From contig CAVYXC010000004.1 of the NCBI GenBank assembly GCA_963772515.1, positions 186,001-250,000 on the forward strand: a stretch of 64,000 nt of DNA, read 5' to 3'. Origin of the DNA: JAFAHD01 sp963772515. Its GTDB lineage: Bacteria > Vulcanimicrobiota > Vulcanimicrobiia > Eremiobacterales > Eremiobacteraceae. The notes under the pieces were generated by a model, which worked only from the letters and a program-made list of their open reading frames with translations, was not told the DNA's origin and searched no databases. Positions 43,501 through 51,802 of this stretch are shown here, one piece after another. Every line of letters begins with the position of its first letter. The stretch's first letter is position 1. The position numbers and the translations under genes are program-made.

Positions 43501-44202
43501 ATGACCGCGCCCTATGATGTCTCCGTGGTGGTCCCTACATATAATGAAGCGCTCGGCATCGAGAAGCTGATCGCTGCGCTCACCCAACAGTTCACGGACG
43601 CCGGGATCAACGCCGAGATCGTCATCGTAGACGACAGCTCGCCCGACGGCACGGGGAAGCTCGTGGACTCGGTGGCCGGGAAGTACCCGGTCCGCTGCGT
43701 CCATCGCGCCGGCAAGCTTGGACTGTCGTCCGCTGTGATCGACGGCTGGGCCACGTGTACGTCGCCCATCATCGGTGTGATGGACGCCGACTTCAGTCAC
43801 GATCCCGCGATCGTGCCAAAGCTCATCGGAGCGATCCAAAGCGGGCAATGCGAGCTGGCGATCGGCAGCCGCTACGTCGCAGGCGGCGGCATCACCAATT
43901 GGCCGTGGCGGCGCAAGATAACGTCGCGCGTCGCGATCGCGCTCGCTCGTCCGTTGACGCCGGTGCGAGATATCACATCCGGATTTTTCTTCCTCAAACG
44001 TTCGGTGATCGACGGCGTGAAGCTCGATCCCATCGGCTTCAAGATCGGGCTCGAAGTCATACTCAAAGGGAAGTATTCCGGCGTCAAGGAAATACCATAT
44101 GTTTTCACCGATCGAACTGCAGGGACGAGCAAACTCAACAGTGGGGAGATCGTCAACTACCTGAAGCAGTTATCGAAGGTCTATTTTGGGGGCCGCACGT
44201 GA
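43501..44202 (+). CDS. Polyprenyl-phosphate mannosyltransferase-like GT2 enzyme
   Basis: A 233-residue GT2 glycosyltransferase resembling dolichol-phosphate mannose synthase (DPM1): VSVVVPTYNEALGIEKLI, VDDSSPDGTG, the DxD-type motif MDADFSHDPAIV, GSRYVAGGGI and FKIGLEVILKGKY. It lacks C-terminal transmembrane helices, as in short soluble DPM1-type proteins. It should transfer mannose (or another sugar) from GDP-sugar to a polyprenyl phosphate at the membrane. The stop overlaps the accD start by 4 bases, unusual company for a lipid-sugar enzyme. Confidence 0.85.
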   Translation: MTAPYDVSVVVPTYNEALGIEKLIAALTQQFTDAGINAEIVIVDDSSPDGTGKLVDSVAGKYPVRCVHRAGKLGLSSAVIDGWATCTSPIIGVMDADFSHDPAIVPKLIGAIQSGQCELAIGSRYVAGGGITNWPWRRKITSRVAIALARPLTPVRDITSGFFFLKRSVIDGVKLDPIGFKIGLEVILKGKYSGVKEIPYVFTDRTAGTSKLNSGEIVNYLKQLSKVYFGGRT

Positions 44203-45051
44203 CCTCGACGCCGAACTGGTTGCGCCGGCGCGGCGCGCGGCCGCAGCCCGCTGACGACAAGCTCTGGGAGATCTGTCCGTCGTGCGGCGAGCGCATTTTC
44301 ATCAAGGATCTCGACGCGCGGCTGCACGTGTGTCCGAAGTGCGGGCATAACTTCAGGCTGTCCGCGCTCGATCGCATCGCATTGCTTGCCGACGGCGATT
44401 TCGACGAGATCGGCGCGAACCTGGTGACCGGCGATCCGCTGCAATGGTCGGACCGCATTCCGTATCCGCAGAAGACGCAAAACGATCGCGCGAAGTCCGG
44501 CTTGCTCGAAGCGGTGCTGGTCGGCTTTTGCACCGTCGAACGCATCCCGATCGGTCTCGGCGTGATGGATTTCCACTTCCGCGGCGGCACGATGGGCGGC
44601 GTCGTCGGCGAAAAAGTGACGTTGCTGATCGAGGAGTGCGCGCGCCGCCGCCTGCCCTGCGTCATCGTGACCGCTTCGGGCGGCGCGCGTATGGAAGAGG
44701 GCATGATCGGCCTCATGCAGCTCGCCAAGGCGAGCGCGGCGGTCGAACGCTTCGGCGCGCTTGGCCTGCCCCTGATCTCCATTCTCACCGACCCGACGAC
44801 CGGCGGCGTGTCGGCGTCGTTCGGTTTCCAAGGCGACATCATCATCGCGGAGAGCGGCGCGGCGATCGGGTTTGCCGGCAGGCGCGTCATCGACCAAACC
44901 ATCCGCCAGAAAGCTCCCCGAAGGATTCCAAGAGGCAGAGTTCCTGCTCGAGCACGGTCAGGTCGACATGGTCGTGCGGCGCGCGGACATGAAGGCGGCG
45001 CTCGCAAGCGCCTTGCGCTTCCTCACCACCCCCGCCGAGAAAGCCTCGTGA
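44199..45051 (+). CDS. accD: Acetyl-CoA carboxylase carboxyltransferase beta subunit, frameshifted
   Basis: Starts at GTG 44199. N-terminal zinc ribbon with CPSC and CPKC pairs, then the carboxyltransferase core: MDFHFRGGTMGGVVGEKVTL, VTASGGARMEEGM, and LTDPTTGGVSASFGFQGDI. At about 44909-44912 an extra A in a short A-run (CAGAAAGCTC) shifts the frame; the natural C-terminus (LPEGFQEAEFLLEHGQVDM to the TGA at 45049-45051) is in the next frame. Since this enzyme is essential for fatty-acid synthesis, a sequencing error is more likely than a mutation. The N-terminal part of the gene happens to be in frame with accA, producing an artificial long fusion frame. Coupled to accA by GTGA. Confidence 0.9.
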
Positions 45052-46022
45052 ACGTCATCGTCGAGCTCGAAAAGCCGCTGCTCGAGCTCGAAGCCAAGAT
45101 CGAAGGTTTGAAGAAGCTCAACGAGACGCAGCGCGTCGACTTCTCCAGCGAGATCCGCGCGCTCGAGGAGAAAGCCCGCACGCTCGAAGCGGAGATTTTC
45201 GGCAACCTCACGCCGTGGCAGCGCGTGCACCTCGCGCGCCATCCGCGCCGCCCGCTCGCATTGGACTACATCGCCAAGCTCGACGGCTTCGTCGAACTGC
45301 ACGGCGATCGCATGTTCCGCGACGACCCGGCGTTGGTCGCCGGCTATGCATCGCTGGGCGGCATCCCCGTATTCGTCCTCGGCCAGCAGAAAGGCCGCGA
45401 CACCAAAGAGAACCTCTATCGCAATTTCGGCATGGCGCACCCTGAGGGCTACCGCAAGGCCGCTCGGATCATGCGTCTGGCGGAGAAGTTCAAGAAGCCG
45501 CTGCTCACGTTCATCGACACGCCCGGCGCCTATCCAGGCATCGGCGCGGAAGAGCGCGGCCAATCGGAGGCGATCGCCACCAACATCAAGCTGATGACCG
45601 GTCTGCGAACGCCGATCGTCGTCAACATCATCGGCGAGGGCGGCAGCGGCGGCGCGCTGGCGATCGGCGTCGGCGACCACGTCGCGATGCTGCAGCACGC
45701 CGTATACTCGGTCGCCTCGCCCGAAGCGGCCTCATCGATTTTGTGGCGCGACTCGACCAAAGCCGAAGAGGCCGCGTCGCGCTTGCGCCTCACATCCGAG
45801 GATCTGTTCGAGTTCGGCATCGTCGACGAGATCGTGCCCGAGCCGATGGGCGGCGCGCATCGCGACGCCGGCGCGACGATCGACGCCGTGCTGGAAGCCG
45901 ACAAACGTGCGTTGGCCAAGCTCATGGGTTTGAGCGCGGACGAACTGGCGGACCGCCGCTACGAGAAGTACCGCAAGATCGGCGCACACGAAGAGATGGT
46001 GCACGACCGTGCGGCGCGGTAG
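45048..46022 (+). CDS. accA: Acetyl-CoA carboxylase carboxyltransferase alpha subunit
   Basis: A 324-residue subunit starting at GTG 45048, overlapping the accD stop. Motifs: WQRVHLARHPRRPLALDYI, FVELHGDRMFRDDPALVAGYA, GRDTKENLYRNFGMAHPEGYRKA, FIDTPGAYPGIGAEERGQ, and GEGGSGGALAIGVGD. With AccD it moves the carboxyl group from biotin to acetyl-CoA, giving malonyl-CoA. The length fits the family. It overlaps the start of the FtsB/DivIC-like gene by 14 bases. Confidence 0.96.
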   Translation: MNVIVELEKPLLELEAKIEGLKKLNETQRVDFSSEIRALEEKARTLEAEIFGNLTPWQRVHLARHPRRPLALDYIAKLDGFVELHGDRMFRDDPALVAGYASLGGIPVFVLGQQKGRDTKENLYRNFGMAHPEGYRKAARIMRLAEKFKKPLLTFIDTPGAYPGIGAEERGQSEAIATNIKLMTGLRTPIVVNIIGEGGSGGALAIGVGDHVAMLQHAVYSVASPEAASSILWRDSTKAEEAASRLRLTSEDLFEFGIVDEIVPEPMGGAHRDAGATIDAVLEADKRALAKLMGLSADELADRRYEKYRKIGAHEEMVHDRAAR

Positions 46023-46392
46023 CCTCGGCCACAAGATCGTGAAGTTTGCGGCGCCGCCGCTCGGCCGCGGCGCGCGCATCAAACGCGAGCGCACGATGCT
46101 GCGCGTCATGTCGGCTGCAGGCCGCATGATCGCGCTGGTAGCGGTGCTGCTCGTCGCCGTGTCGTTCTCCATTCAGGCTTGGCGTGTCGGCGCGCAGAAC
46201 TACCAGCTGCACAAGCAGATCGACGCCGTCGAGGACCAGAACCGGCAGCTCACCGCCGAATCGGTCAAGCTGCGCAAGGATGTGATCCTCTCACGCGATC
46301 CCGAGTATCTCGTGCCGTTGATCCACGAGCAGCTCGGGCTCACCAAGCCGCACGAAGTCTTCATCCAGGTGGCGACGCCGACTCCCAAATGA
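46009..46392 (+). CDS. Septum formation initiator (FtsB/DivIC) family protein
   Basis: A 127-residue bitopic membrane protein starting at GTG 46009. A basic cytosolic tail (1-38) is followed by one transmembrane helix (about 39-58) and an external coiled coil (NYQLHKQIDAVEDQNRQLTAESVKLRKDV), ending with RDPEYLVPLIHEQLGLTKPHE, the standard FtsB/DivIC tail. It should join FtsL and FtsQ in the division complex. It overlaps accA by 14 bases. Confidence 0.85.
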   Translation: MRRGSLGHKIVKFAAPPLGRGARIKRERTMLRVMSAAGRMIALVAVLLVAVSFSIQAWRVGAQNYQLHKQIDAVEDQNRQLTAESVKLRKDVILSRDPEYLVPLIHEQLGLTKPHEVFIQVATPTPK

Positions 46393-46402
46393 TCCCCCGC
46401 GA

Positions 46403-46852
46403 TTGAAAGGCACCGTTCTCGCGTGCGGCCGCTTCGGCTGCGCGGTGCGCCTCGAAGACGGACGGATCGGCAGCCTGCCGGCGTCCGATCCGAACCACAA
46501 AGAGGTGCGCCGCGCGCTCGCGCAGCGCCGCCGGCCGCAGTTCTCATTCGCCGTCACAGAACGAGACGGTTGGCTCATCCTGCGCCTCGAGCCTCACGAC
46601 GCATCACCCAAAGATGTGGAACCGGAAAGCGCAGCGCCCGAGCGCGCGTCGGTCCAGGCCCGCGATCTCGACGACAAGATCATCGAGTACTTGCGTCAGA
46701 CGGAGGACTGGGACCCGAACGGCGCCATCGCCAGCCGCGCCCACGAGGCTAAAGAACCGCGTGCCGACCGCCTCTTGCCGTTTGAAGTGCGCGCCCGGCG
46801 CCAGTATCGCGAATCGCCGAAAAAGCCGCCGCGTCCGAAGAAGAAACGTTAG
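46403..46852 (+). CDS. Small cytosolic protein with S1-like beta N-terminus
   Basis: A 149-residue protein starting at TTG 46403, 11 bases after the FtsB/DivIC gene. Residues 1-55 form a probable small beta-barrel (KGTVLACGRFGCAVRLEDGR), reminiscent of S1-like RNA-binding domains. A charged linker and helix follow (LDDKIIEYLRQTEDWDPNG), ending in a strongly basic tail (PKKPPRPKKKR). RNA binding is suggested by both ends, but no family is certain. It is probably co-transcribed with accA and ppx. Confidence 0.6.
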   Translation: MKGTVLACGRFGCAVRLEDGRIGSLPASDPNHKEVRRALAQRRRPQFSFAVTERDGWLILRLEPHDASPKDVEPESAAPERASVQARDLDDKIIEYLRQTEDWDPNGAIASRAHEAKEPRADRLLPFEVRARRQYRESPKKPPRPKKKR

Positions 46853-46856
46853 GCCG

Positions 46857-47798
46857 ATGCGCGCCGCCGTGATCTCGGCCGGGAGCAACTCGTGCCGGCT
46901 GCTGATCGCCCGCATCGGCTCATGGAGCGGTCGAATTCATTCGACCGACGACCCAGAGGTCGCCATCGAACATCACGATATCCGCACGACGCGTCTCGGC
47001 GAAGGCGTGGGCTCCTCCGGCGTGCTCTCGCCCGAGGCGATGAAGCGCACGCTCGCCGCCTTTGAAGAGTTCGCTCAGCTCGGCAAGCGGGCCGATCGAC
47101 TTTGGGCTATCGGCACCGCAGCGTTGCGAGAGGCATCGAACGCGGACGAATTCGCGGCGCAAACGCGCTCCATCACCGGCGTCGAGCTTCGCATCCTGAC
47201 TGGAGAAGAAGAGGCGAAAGCGTCGTTCGACGGCGCGCTGTGGGCGCTCGAGCGCTTCGGGCGTCCGCCGGAGGGCGCCGTGACGGTCGTCGACATCGGC
47301 GGTCGAAGCACGGAGCTGGCGTCGCGCGCCGGATCCGGCGAGGAAGTCTCACTGCGCTCGCTGCCGCTAGGCGCCGTGCGCATGACGGAGCGTTTTTTCA
47401 AGCACGATCCGCCGCGCGCGCAAGAGCTCAATGCCTGTCGTACGGCGGTTCGCATAGAGCTCGGCGCAACGCCCGGGCGAAGCTCGCAAACCCTGGTCTT
47501 TGTCGGCGGCACCGCGGATACGGCAGCGCGCATGTTACACGCGTACGACCCAGGGTCAGACGTGCACGTCGGCACCATCCGCCGAGCGGATCTCGAAGAT
47601 CTGTTACGGCTGACGGCGTCGCTTCCGGTCGAGCAGCGCAAGCGGCTTCACGGTTTGCCTGAGTCGCGTGCCGATATCTTTCCCTCGGGTCTGGTGATCC
47701 TGGACGAGATCGTCCGGCACGCGGGTCAGTCCGGGTTCTTGGTCAGCGAAAGCGATTTGCTGGTGGGTTTTCTGCTCGAGACGACCAGAATGGGATGA
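46857..47798 (+). CDS. ppx: Ppx/GppA-family exopolyphosphatase with in-frame palindrome insert
   Basis: A 313-residue actin-fold phosphatase. N-terminal motif VISAGSNSCRLLIARI (usually IDxGSNS; here A replaces the usual D/L before GSNS), followed by TTRLGEGV, WAIGTAALREASN, EEEAKASFDGAL, VVDIGGRSTELA and VGGTADTAA. It should hydrolyse polyphosphate or pppGpp. After residue 22 the segment SWSGRIHSTD is encoded by palindrome copy 4, which lies in frame within the gene. The stop overlaps the 3' end of the tRNA-Leu gene by 8 bases. No stand-alone polyphosphate kinase is nearby. Confidence 0.88.
   Translation: MRAAVISAGSNSCRLLIARIGSWSGRIHSTDDPEVAIEHHDIRTTRLGEGVGSSGVLSPEAMKRTLAAFEEFAQLGKRADRLWAIGTAALREASNADEFAAQTRSITGVELRILTGEEEAKASFDGALWALERFGRPPEGAVTVVDIGGRSTELASRAGSGEEVSLRSLPLGAVRMTERFFKHDPPRAQELNACRTAVRIELGATPGRSSQTLVFVGGTADTAARMLHAYDPGSDVHVGTIRRADLEDLLRLTASLPVEQRKRLHGLPESRADIFPSGLVILDEIVRHAGQSGFLVSESDLLVGFLLETTRMG
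46927..46948. repeat. 22-bp palindrome family, copy 4 (inside ppx)
   Basis: Arms GCGGTCGAAT and ATTCGACCGA around TC (outermost pair mismatched), preceded by ATGGA as in copies 2 and 3. It is read through in frame by ppx. Confidence 0.92.
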
Positions 47799-48091
47799 CC
47801 GGGACTCGAACCCGGACGCCCTTGCGGGCAACGGATTTTCGCACCACCATGGCTTTCGCCACCGCATCGCGTTCGTGGTCCGGACTGTGCCTTGACCATA
47901 TCGTGACGATCACGACGTAGGCCGCGCCCGTCCAGTCTCTACACCTTCCCCGCTAAGGGCTTGGCTCGGCGTCGTCATGCCGATTCGGCTCGGCGAAGAG
48001 TCCACCGACTTTGAGCGCATCCCGCAGGCGGTTTCCCCTCCTGCGGCTCCAATTGGAAGTCCGTTGTGTCTTCCGATTCCACCATCATCCC
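47791..48091 (-). tRNA. tRNA-Leu(UAA) interrupted by a group I intron
   Basis: On the minus strand the 5' exon is 48091-48057 (begins GGGATGATGGTGG, ends GGACTT) and the 3' exon is 47839-47791 (begins AAAATCCGTTGCC). Joined, they make an 84-base leucine tRNA: seven-pair acceptor stem (GGGATGA/TCATCCC), anticodon stem ACGGA/TCCGT with loop CTTAAAA giving anticodon TAA, a variable arm (TGCCCGCAAGGGCG), and T-loop TTCGAGT. CCA is not encoded. The intron separates U34 from A35, the same site as in the classic cyanobacterial tRNA-Leu(UAA) intron. The 3' end overlaps the ppx stop by 8 bases. Confidence 0.94.
47840..48056 (-). ncRNA. Group I intron in tRNA-Leu(UAA)
   Basis: A 217-base intron ending in G. 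The R-like element GGTGTAGAGACTGG (plus-strand 47932-47945) and S-like element GGCACAGTCCGG (plus-strand 47879-47890) allow P7 to form as GACTG pairing with CAGTC; compared with the tRNA-fMet intron (GACTT/AAGTC), the pair co-varies. A GGCGAAAGCC tetraloop hairpin lies near the 3' end in both. P1 can be drawn with the exon U34 in a U-G wobble. No ORF inside. Confidence 0.9.
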
Positions 48092-48147
48092 ACGATGGTC
48101 GCCATTCCGTTGGCTCCGGCGGCGACGAAACCCTCGATACTCGTGCG

Positions 48148-48837
48148 TTACTTGAGATTCTGAACGACGGCGTCGCTCGTGCCCTGGATTGATTTCAGGA
48201 GATCCCAGAGCGTGTCGATCAGCTTCGAGCGCCGTTGCGTCATCGTCTGCACTTGAAGCGATTGCGTTTCGCTTTGCGCGTTCAAACTGTCAAGCCGGTT
48301 CGTGAGGTTCGTAGTCGATGCGTTGCTCGACGCGGGCGGCGACGGTGAAGAGCCTACGGCGCTCGCCACGCGTTGATTCGCCAATGCGATCTCATTCCGT
48401 ATCTGTGACTTCGCAGCGGTGAGCGCCTTCATCTGGTTCATTTGCGCTTGCAGATCGCTATCCTGATCTTGCAGCGCCTGCATCATCACGACGAACGCGA
48501 TCTCTTCGATGTCGCCGCCGGACAAATTCATTTGGGCGACACCTTGACCGGCGAACCGAGCCTGGATCGCGGTCTCAACATCTTGTAAGCTGAACGTCGG
48601 CCGTGCGGCGAATATCTGCGCCTCTTGCTTCGTCCAGGCGAGGACCGAGGGACGCAGATGCGACGTGATTCCATCATAACGAGCCGTCATCGCCGGCGGA
48701 ATGCTCGGCACCGCCGACGGGAGGGCCATCGTCGCAGACTGCGGCGCAGCGCCGTTGGGGCTTGTCGCCGCTAACGCGGGGATCGCGAGCGCCAGGGCTG
48801 CCGCCGCTGACAGCATCCAGGCGCCACGGACTCTCAC
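48148..48837 (-). CDS. Exported helical protein of unknown function
   Basis: A 229-residue protein starting at GTG 48837, overlapping the YceI stop by 4 bases. Signal peptide about 7-25 (ending ALA-AT). The mature part has a conserved-looking segment (FSLQDVETAIQARFAGQGVAQMNLSGGDIEEIAFVVMMQAL), then a long amphipathic helix with Gln/Met/Asn, a Ser/Pro linker (about 165-180), and a second helical stretch. Coiled-coil character is likely. No family is recognised. The stop is 56 bases before the tRNA-Leu 5' end on the same strand, so one transcript could include both. Confidence 0.65.
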   Translation of the reverse strand: MRVRGAWMLSAAAALALAIPALAATSPNGAAPQSATMALPSAVPSIPPAMTARYDGITSHLRPSVLAWTKQEAQIFAARPTFSLQDVETAIQARFAGQGVAQMNLSGGDIEEIAFVVMMQALQDQDSDLQAQMNQMKALTAAKSQIRNEIALANQRVASAVGSSPSPPASSNASTTNLTNRLDSLNAQSETQSLQVQTMTQRRSKLIDTLWDLLKSIQGTSDAVVQNLK

Positions 48838-49439
48838 TTGGTGACGGCTTCGATCGTGAGCGAGATGTCCACGTTGTCGCCCGCCACGAACGTGCCACCG
48901 GGCGTTTGCTGGGCCCAATTCAAACCGAAGTCCTGACGCTTGATCGTCGTGCTCGCCGAATATGCCACGCGAGGATGCCCGCGGCCATCGGTGCTCGTGC
49001 CGTCGACATGGCCTTGCAGCGTGACCGGCTTGGTCACGCCATGCAGTGTCAGGTCTCCCGTGGCGGCGAACGTGCCGTTCGCGCCCGGCACGATGTTCGT
49101 GCTCTTGAACGTCAAGGTCGGATATTTCGAGACGTCGAGCCAGTTCGGCGACTTCAAATCGTTATCGCGATCCTGGTTGCGGGTGTCGATGCTCGAGGCG
49201 TCCAGCGTCGCGTTGATCGACGATGGCTGACCGTCGGCCGTCGCGCTGACGATGCTGCCTTGCTGGATGAGGATCGAACCGCGCACGTGCGTGATCGCCA
49301 GATGCACCACCGAGAATTCGGCGAGCGAATGGCCGGGATCGATGCTCCACGTGATGTCGGCAAGCGCGACCGCCGGCCGAGAAAGGACGAAAGCCGAGAA
49401 CGCGAGCGCGCTTGCGGCGGCGAAAATCTGAAAACGCAT
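48834..49439 (-). CDS. YceI-family periplasmic lipocalin-like protein
   Basis: A 201-residue protein with a signal peptide (1-27). The YceI fold is recognisable from TWSIDPGHSLAEFSVVHLAITHVRGS, the SSINATLDASSIDTRNQDRDNDLKS segment, TLTFKSTNI, and TGDLTLHGVTKPVTLQ. YceI proteins bind isoprenoid or quinone-like lipids in an extended beta barrel; their physiological role varies. Co-transcribed with the downstream helical protein. Confidence 0.9.
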   Translation of the reverse strand: MRFQIFAAASALAFSAFVLSRPAVALADITWSIDPGHSLAEFSVVHLAITHVRGSILIQQGSIVSATADGQPSSINATLDASSIDTRNQDRDNDLKSPNWLDVSKYPTLTFKSTNIVPGANGTFAATGDLTLHGVTKPVTLQGHVDGTSTDGRGHPRVAYSASTTIKRQDFGLNWAQQTPGGTFVAGDNVDISLTIEAVTK

Positions 49440-49509
49440 CGTGTGGGAATCTCCAAGCTAGAGAAGGGGTCGCCCCGAAAAGGTCATTCAGGAGGGGTGC
49501 AGCGAGGCC

Positions 49510-50592
49510 CTATTTCGCCGCGTGCATGATGCGCGCGCTGATCTCGGAACGGTCGCCGATCCAGCGCGCCGGCGGAATGGCCCAATAGGTCGCCATCGCG
49601 TTGAGCGGGCCGGCGTATTGCATCCGCAACGCTGCGAACCGCCTCCAAGCCTCATCGTCATCGCGAATTGACCAACCGGCGGCAGTCAGCTGAGCGCATG
49701 CCTGATCGAACTCGCGCCGATCGATGCCGACCACCTCCTCGCGGTCGAGATGGTAATACCGGCTCAGGTCGCGCACGAGGTGCGCACCGATATTGTGCAA
49801 CAACTTCGCCTGGCCGAGATACGGGCTGTCTGTGATCGTCATGAGCAAGGTCGCAGCGTCGAGTATCGCCCCCAGCGTGCCGACCCACGACTCGTCGTCG
49901 TGACTCGAGCGGAAGTAGGTGAGCATGGGATATGCGAGATGCGACTCGAGCACGGAGGCCGCCCATTCCTCCGCCTCGCGCATGCTCTGCACGAAGTCCT
50001 CATAGAGTCTGTATTTCCCGGCCGTCTCTAGCAACGTGACGCCGGAGGCGGGTGCGCCCGCTCGGCTGCCCATCATGACGATGAACAATTCGCGGCGCTG
50101 GAACGAACCGAAGATCGAGAAGATGAACGAGATGATCAGCGCGAACAGCGCCAGTCCCGTGGCGCCGGCGGCGAGCGTGATCAAGCGGGTCATCGTGCCG
50201 GTGGCGACGATGTCGCCATAGCCGATCGTGAGCATCGACGTGCCCGCGAAATAGACGGCGTCGACGTACGAATGCAGCGGCGGCTGCGTGTGGACGCGCA
50301 GCGCGTGGAACACGAGCCCGTATCCCAAAAGCAAGCCGACCAGCCAGAAGATGAGCAGGACGACGAGAGTCGCGGGCGCGTAGCGCCCCAAGGAATCCTC
50401 GCGCTTATCCGGATCTTTGATCCCCAGCGCATGCCATTTCCACAGCCGCCACGTCAACCTGACCATTCCTACGGAGAGGCGCAGCGTCGGCGAAACCATC
50501 CGAGGCACCACGACGGAGGCGAAGACGTCGTAGAGCATGAGACCGACGACGGCGAAGCCGGCGGCAAGCTCGAGCCATTGCCACGCGCTCAT
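49510..50592 (-). CDS. Two-TM potassium channel protein
   Basis: A 360-residue protein. After an N-terminal hydrophobic segment (about 8-30) come two pore helices (about 75-97 and 132-160) flanking the selectivity filter T122-I-G-Y-G-D127, the K+-channel signature. The C-terminal 190 residues are soluble and helical, not an RCK/TrkA-N domain: no nucleotide-binding glycine motif is visible. The filter predicts K+ selectivity; gating is unknown. It lies 7 bases from the FAD oxidoreductase on the same strand. Confidence 0.85.
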   Translation of the reverse strand: MSAWQWLELAAGFAVVGLMLYDVFASVVVPRMVSPTLRLSVGMVRLTWRLWKWHALGIKDPDKREDSLGRYAPATLVVLLIFWLVGLLLGYGLVFHALRVHTQPPLHSYVDAVYFAGTSMLTIGYGDIVATGTMTRLITLAAGATGLALFALIISFIFSIFGSFQRRELFIVMMGSRAGAPASGVTLLETAGKYRLYEDFVQSMREAEEWAASVLESHLAYPMLTYFRSSHDDESWVGTLGAILDAATLLMTITDSPYLGQAKLLHNIGAHLVRDLSRYYHLDREEVVGIDRREFDQACAQLTAAGWSIRDDDEAWRRFAALRMQYAGPLNAMATYWAIPPARWIGDRSEISARIMHAAK

Positions 50593-50598
50593 CCCGAG

Positions 50599-51708
50599 CT
50601 ACCCTGAAGCCACCGCGTCGCCGGCGGCATATGAAGCGATCTCGTCAGCGGTGCGCCGGCCCGCGATGCCGTCCGCAACTGCCAGACCGTTGAGCGCCCC
50701 GAACTTGAAGCCGTGGCCCGAACACGCGCTGACCAGCCATGCCCGGTCGAGCCGTTCGACCAGAAAACGCTCTTGCGGCTGCACGGTGTAGAAACACGTG
50801 CGCATGCCCTTCACACGGTATTGATCGAAATCGCGCAGTGCGCGGCGCGCTTGCTCGAACACCGCTTGCGCTTCGGCCGGGGCCGGCTCGCGATCCGCGT
50901 CGGGCTGGCCCACGAGGCTGAAGCGGTGATCGCCCACCTTGAGATCGGTGCCGCCGTACGGGGGGACGAGGTAGAAGCCCGCACCGTCCAGGTCCATGAG
51001 CATCGGTCCGTGGCGCCAATGCTCCGCGTACTGCGCCGGCGGCTCGACATACGCGACCACCTGGCGCGACGGCGTGACGCGCGCTGCCATCGAGGGCAAC
51101 AGCCGGCTCACCCACGGTCCTGCAGCGATCACGAGCGCGTCGCATGCGATGGTAGACCCATCGCGTAAGGTCGCTCGGGCCCGCTCGACGTCCACCGACT
51201 CGACCGGCGTTCGTTCGAAGAGTTCGACGTCGCGCGAACGCAAATGGCGCGCGAGCGACTCGATGATGCGCGAGGCGAAGAGCTCGCCGCCGGAGTCCAA
51301 ATGCAGCGCGTAACGGATCCCGTCCGTGCGCAGCATCGGGAAGACGCGCTCGATGTCGGCCGGCGACAGGCGGCGCACCTCGACACCGATGTGGGCCAGC
51401 GTCGCGGCGGACAGATCGGCCCAACTGGTTTCATCGCGCGCGATCGCCAGCGTGCCGGTGCGCGCGTACAGCGTCTCGCCCAGATCCGCCCACAAGAGCT
51501 CCCAGGCCTCGTAGGCGGCGAACACCATGCGCGTATACCCGATGCTCGCGCCGTACGGAAAACGGATGAGGCGGTTTTGATCGACCGATGATCCCAGCGG
51601 ATTGGGGATCGGACCTTGCTCGTACACGGTGACGTCGTGCCCGTCGCGCGCGAGCGCCCATGCGGATGACAAGCCGTTGATGCCTGCGCCGATGACCGCG
51701 ATCTTCAT
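50599..51708 (-). CDS. FAD-dependent oxidoreductase, sarcosine-oxidase (DAO) type
   Basis: A 369-residue flavoprotein. The FAD motif IAVIGAGINGLSSAWALARDGHDVTVYEQ is at 3-31, then the DAO-fold segments GSSVDQNRLIRFPYG, VIAAGPWVSRLLP, and the C-terminal VSACSGHGFKFGALNGLAVAD, where the GHGFK motif marks the monomeric sarcosine/N-methyl-amino-acid oxidase group and the Cys nearby may bind FAD covalently. Substrate is probably an N-methylated or secondary amine; specificity is not shown. ATG 51708 is preferred to 51720 since it gives the usual short start before the FAD motif. Confidence 0.85.
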   Translation of the reverse strand: MKIAVIGAGINGLSSAWALARDGHDVTVYEQGPIPNPLGSSVDQNRLIRFPYGASIGYTRMVFAAYEAWELLWADLGETLYARTGTLAIARDETSWADLSAATLAHIGVEVRRLSPADIERVFPMLRTDGIRYALHLDSGGELFASRIIESLARHLRSRDVELFERTPVESVDVERARATLRDGSTIACDALVIAAGPWVSRLLPSMAARVTPSRQVVAYVEPPAQYAEHWRHGPMLMDLDGAGFYLVPPYGGTDLKVGDHRFSLVGQPDADREPAPAEAQAVFEQARRALRDFDQYRVKGMRTCFYTVQPQERFLVERLDRAWLVSACSGHGFKFGALNGLAVADGIAGRRTADEIASYAAGDAVASG

Positions 51709-51802
51709 CGCGGCCTGCATTCAAGGCGTGCCGTGTCGACCCTGTTCGACAGGCCACAAAGCGCACGGGCGCCAACCGTATTTCGGGTATAACGGGCATA
51801 AG

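Noticed and set aside
43755..46022. A 755-codon frame that looks like a natural AccD-AccA fusion
   Set aside because: The joint region is out-of-frame sequence, the natural AccD C-terminus is one frame away, and accA has its own GTG start.
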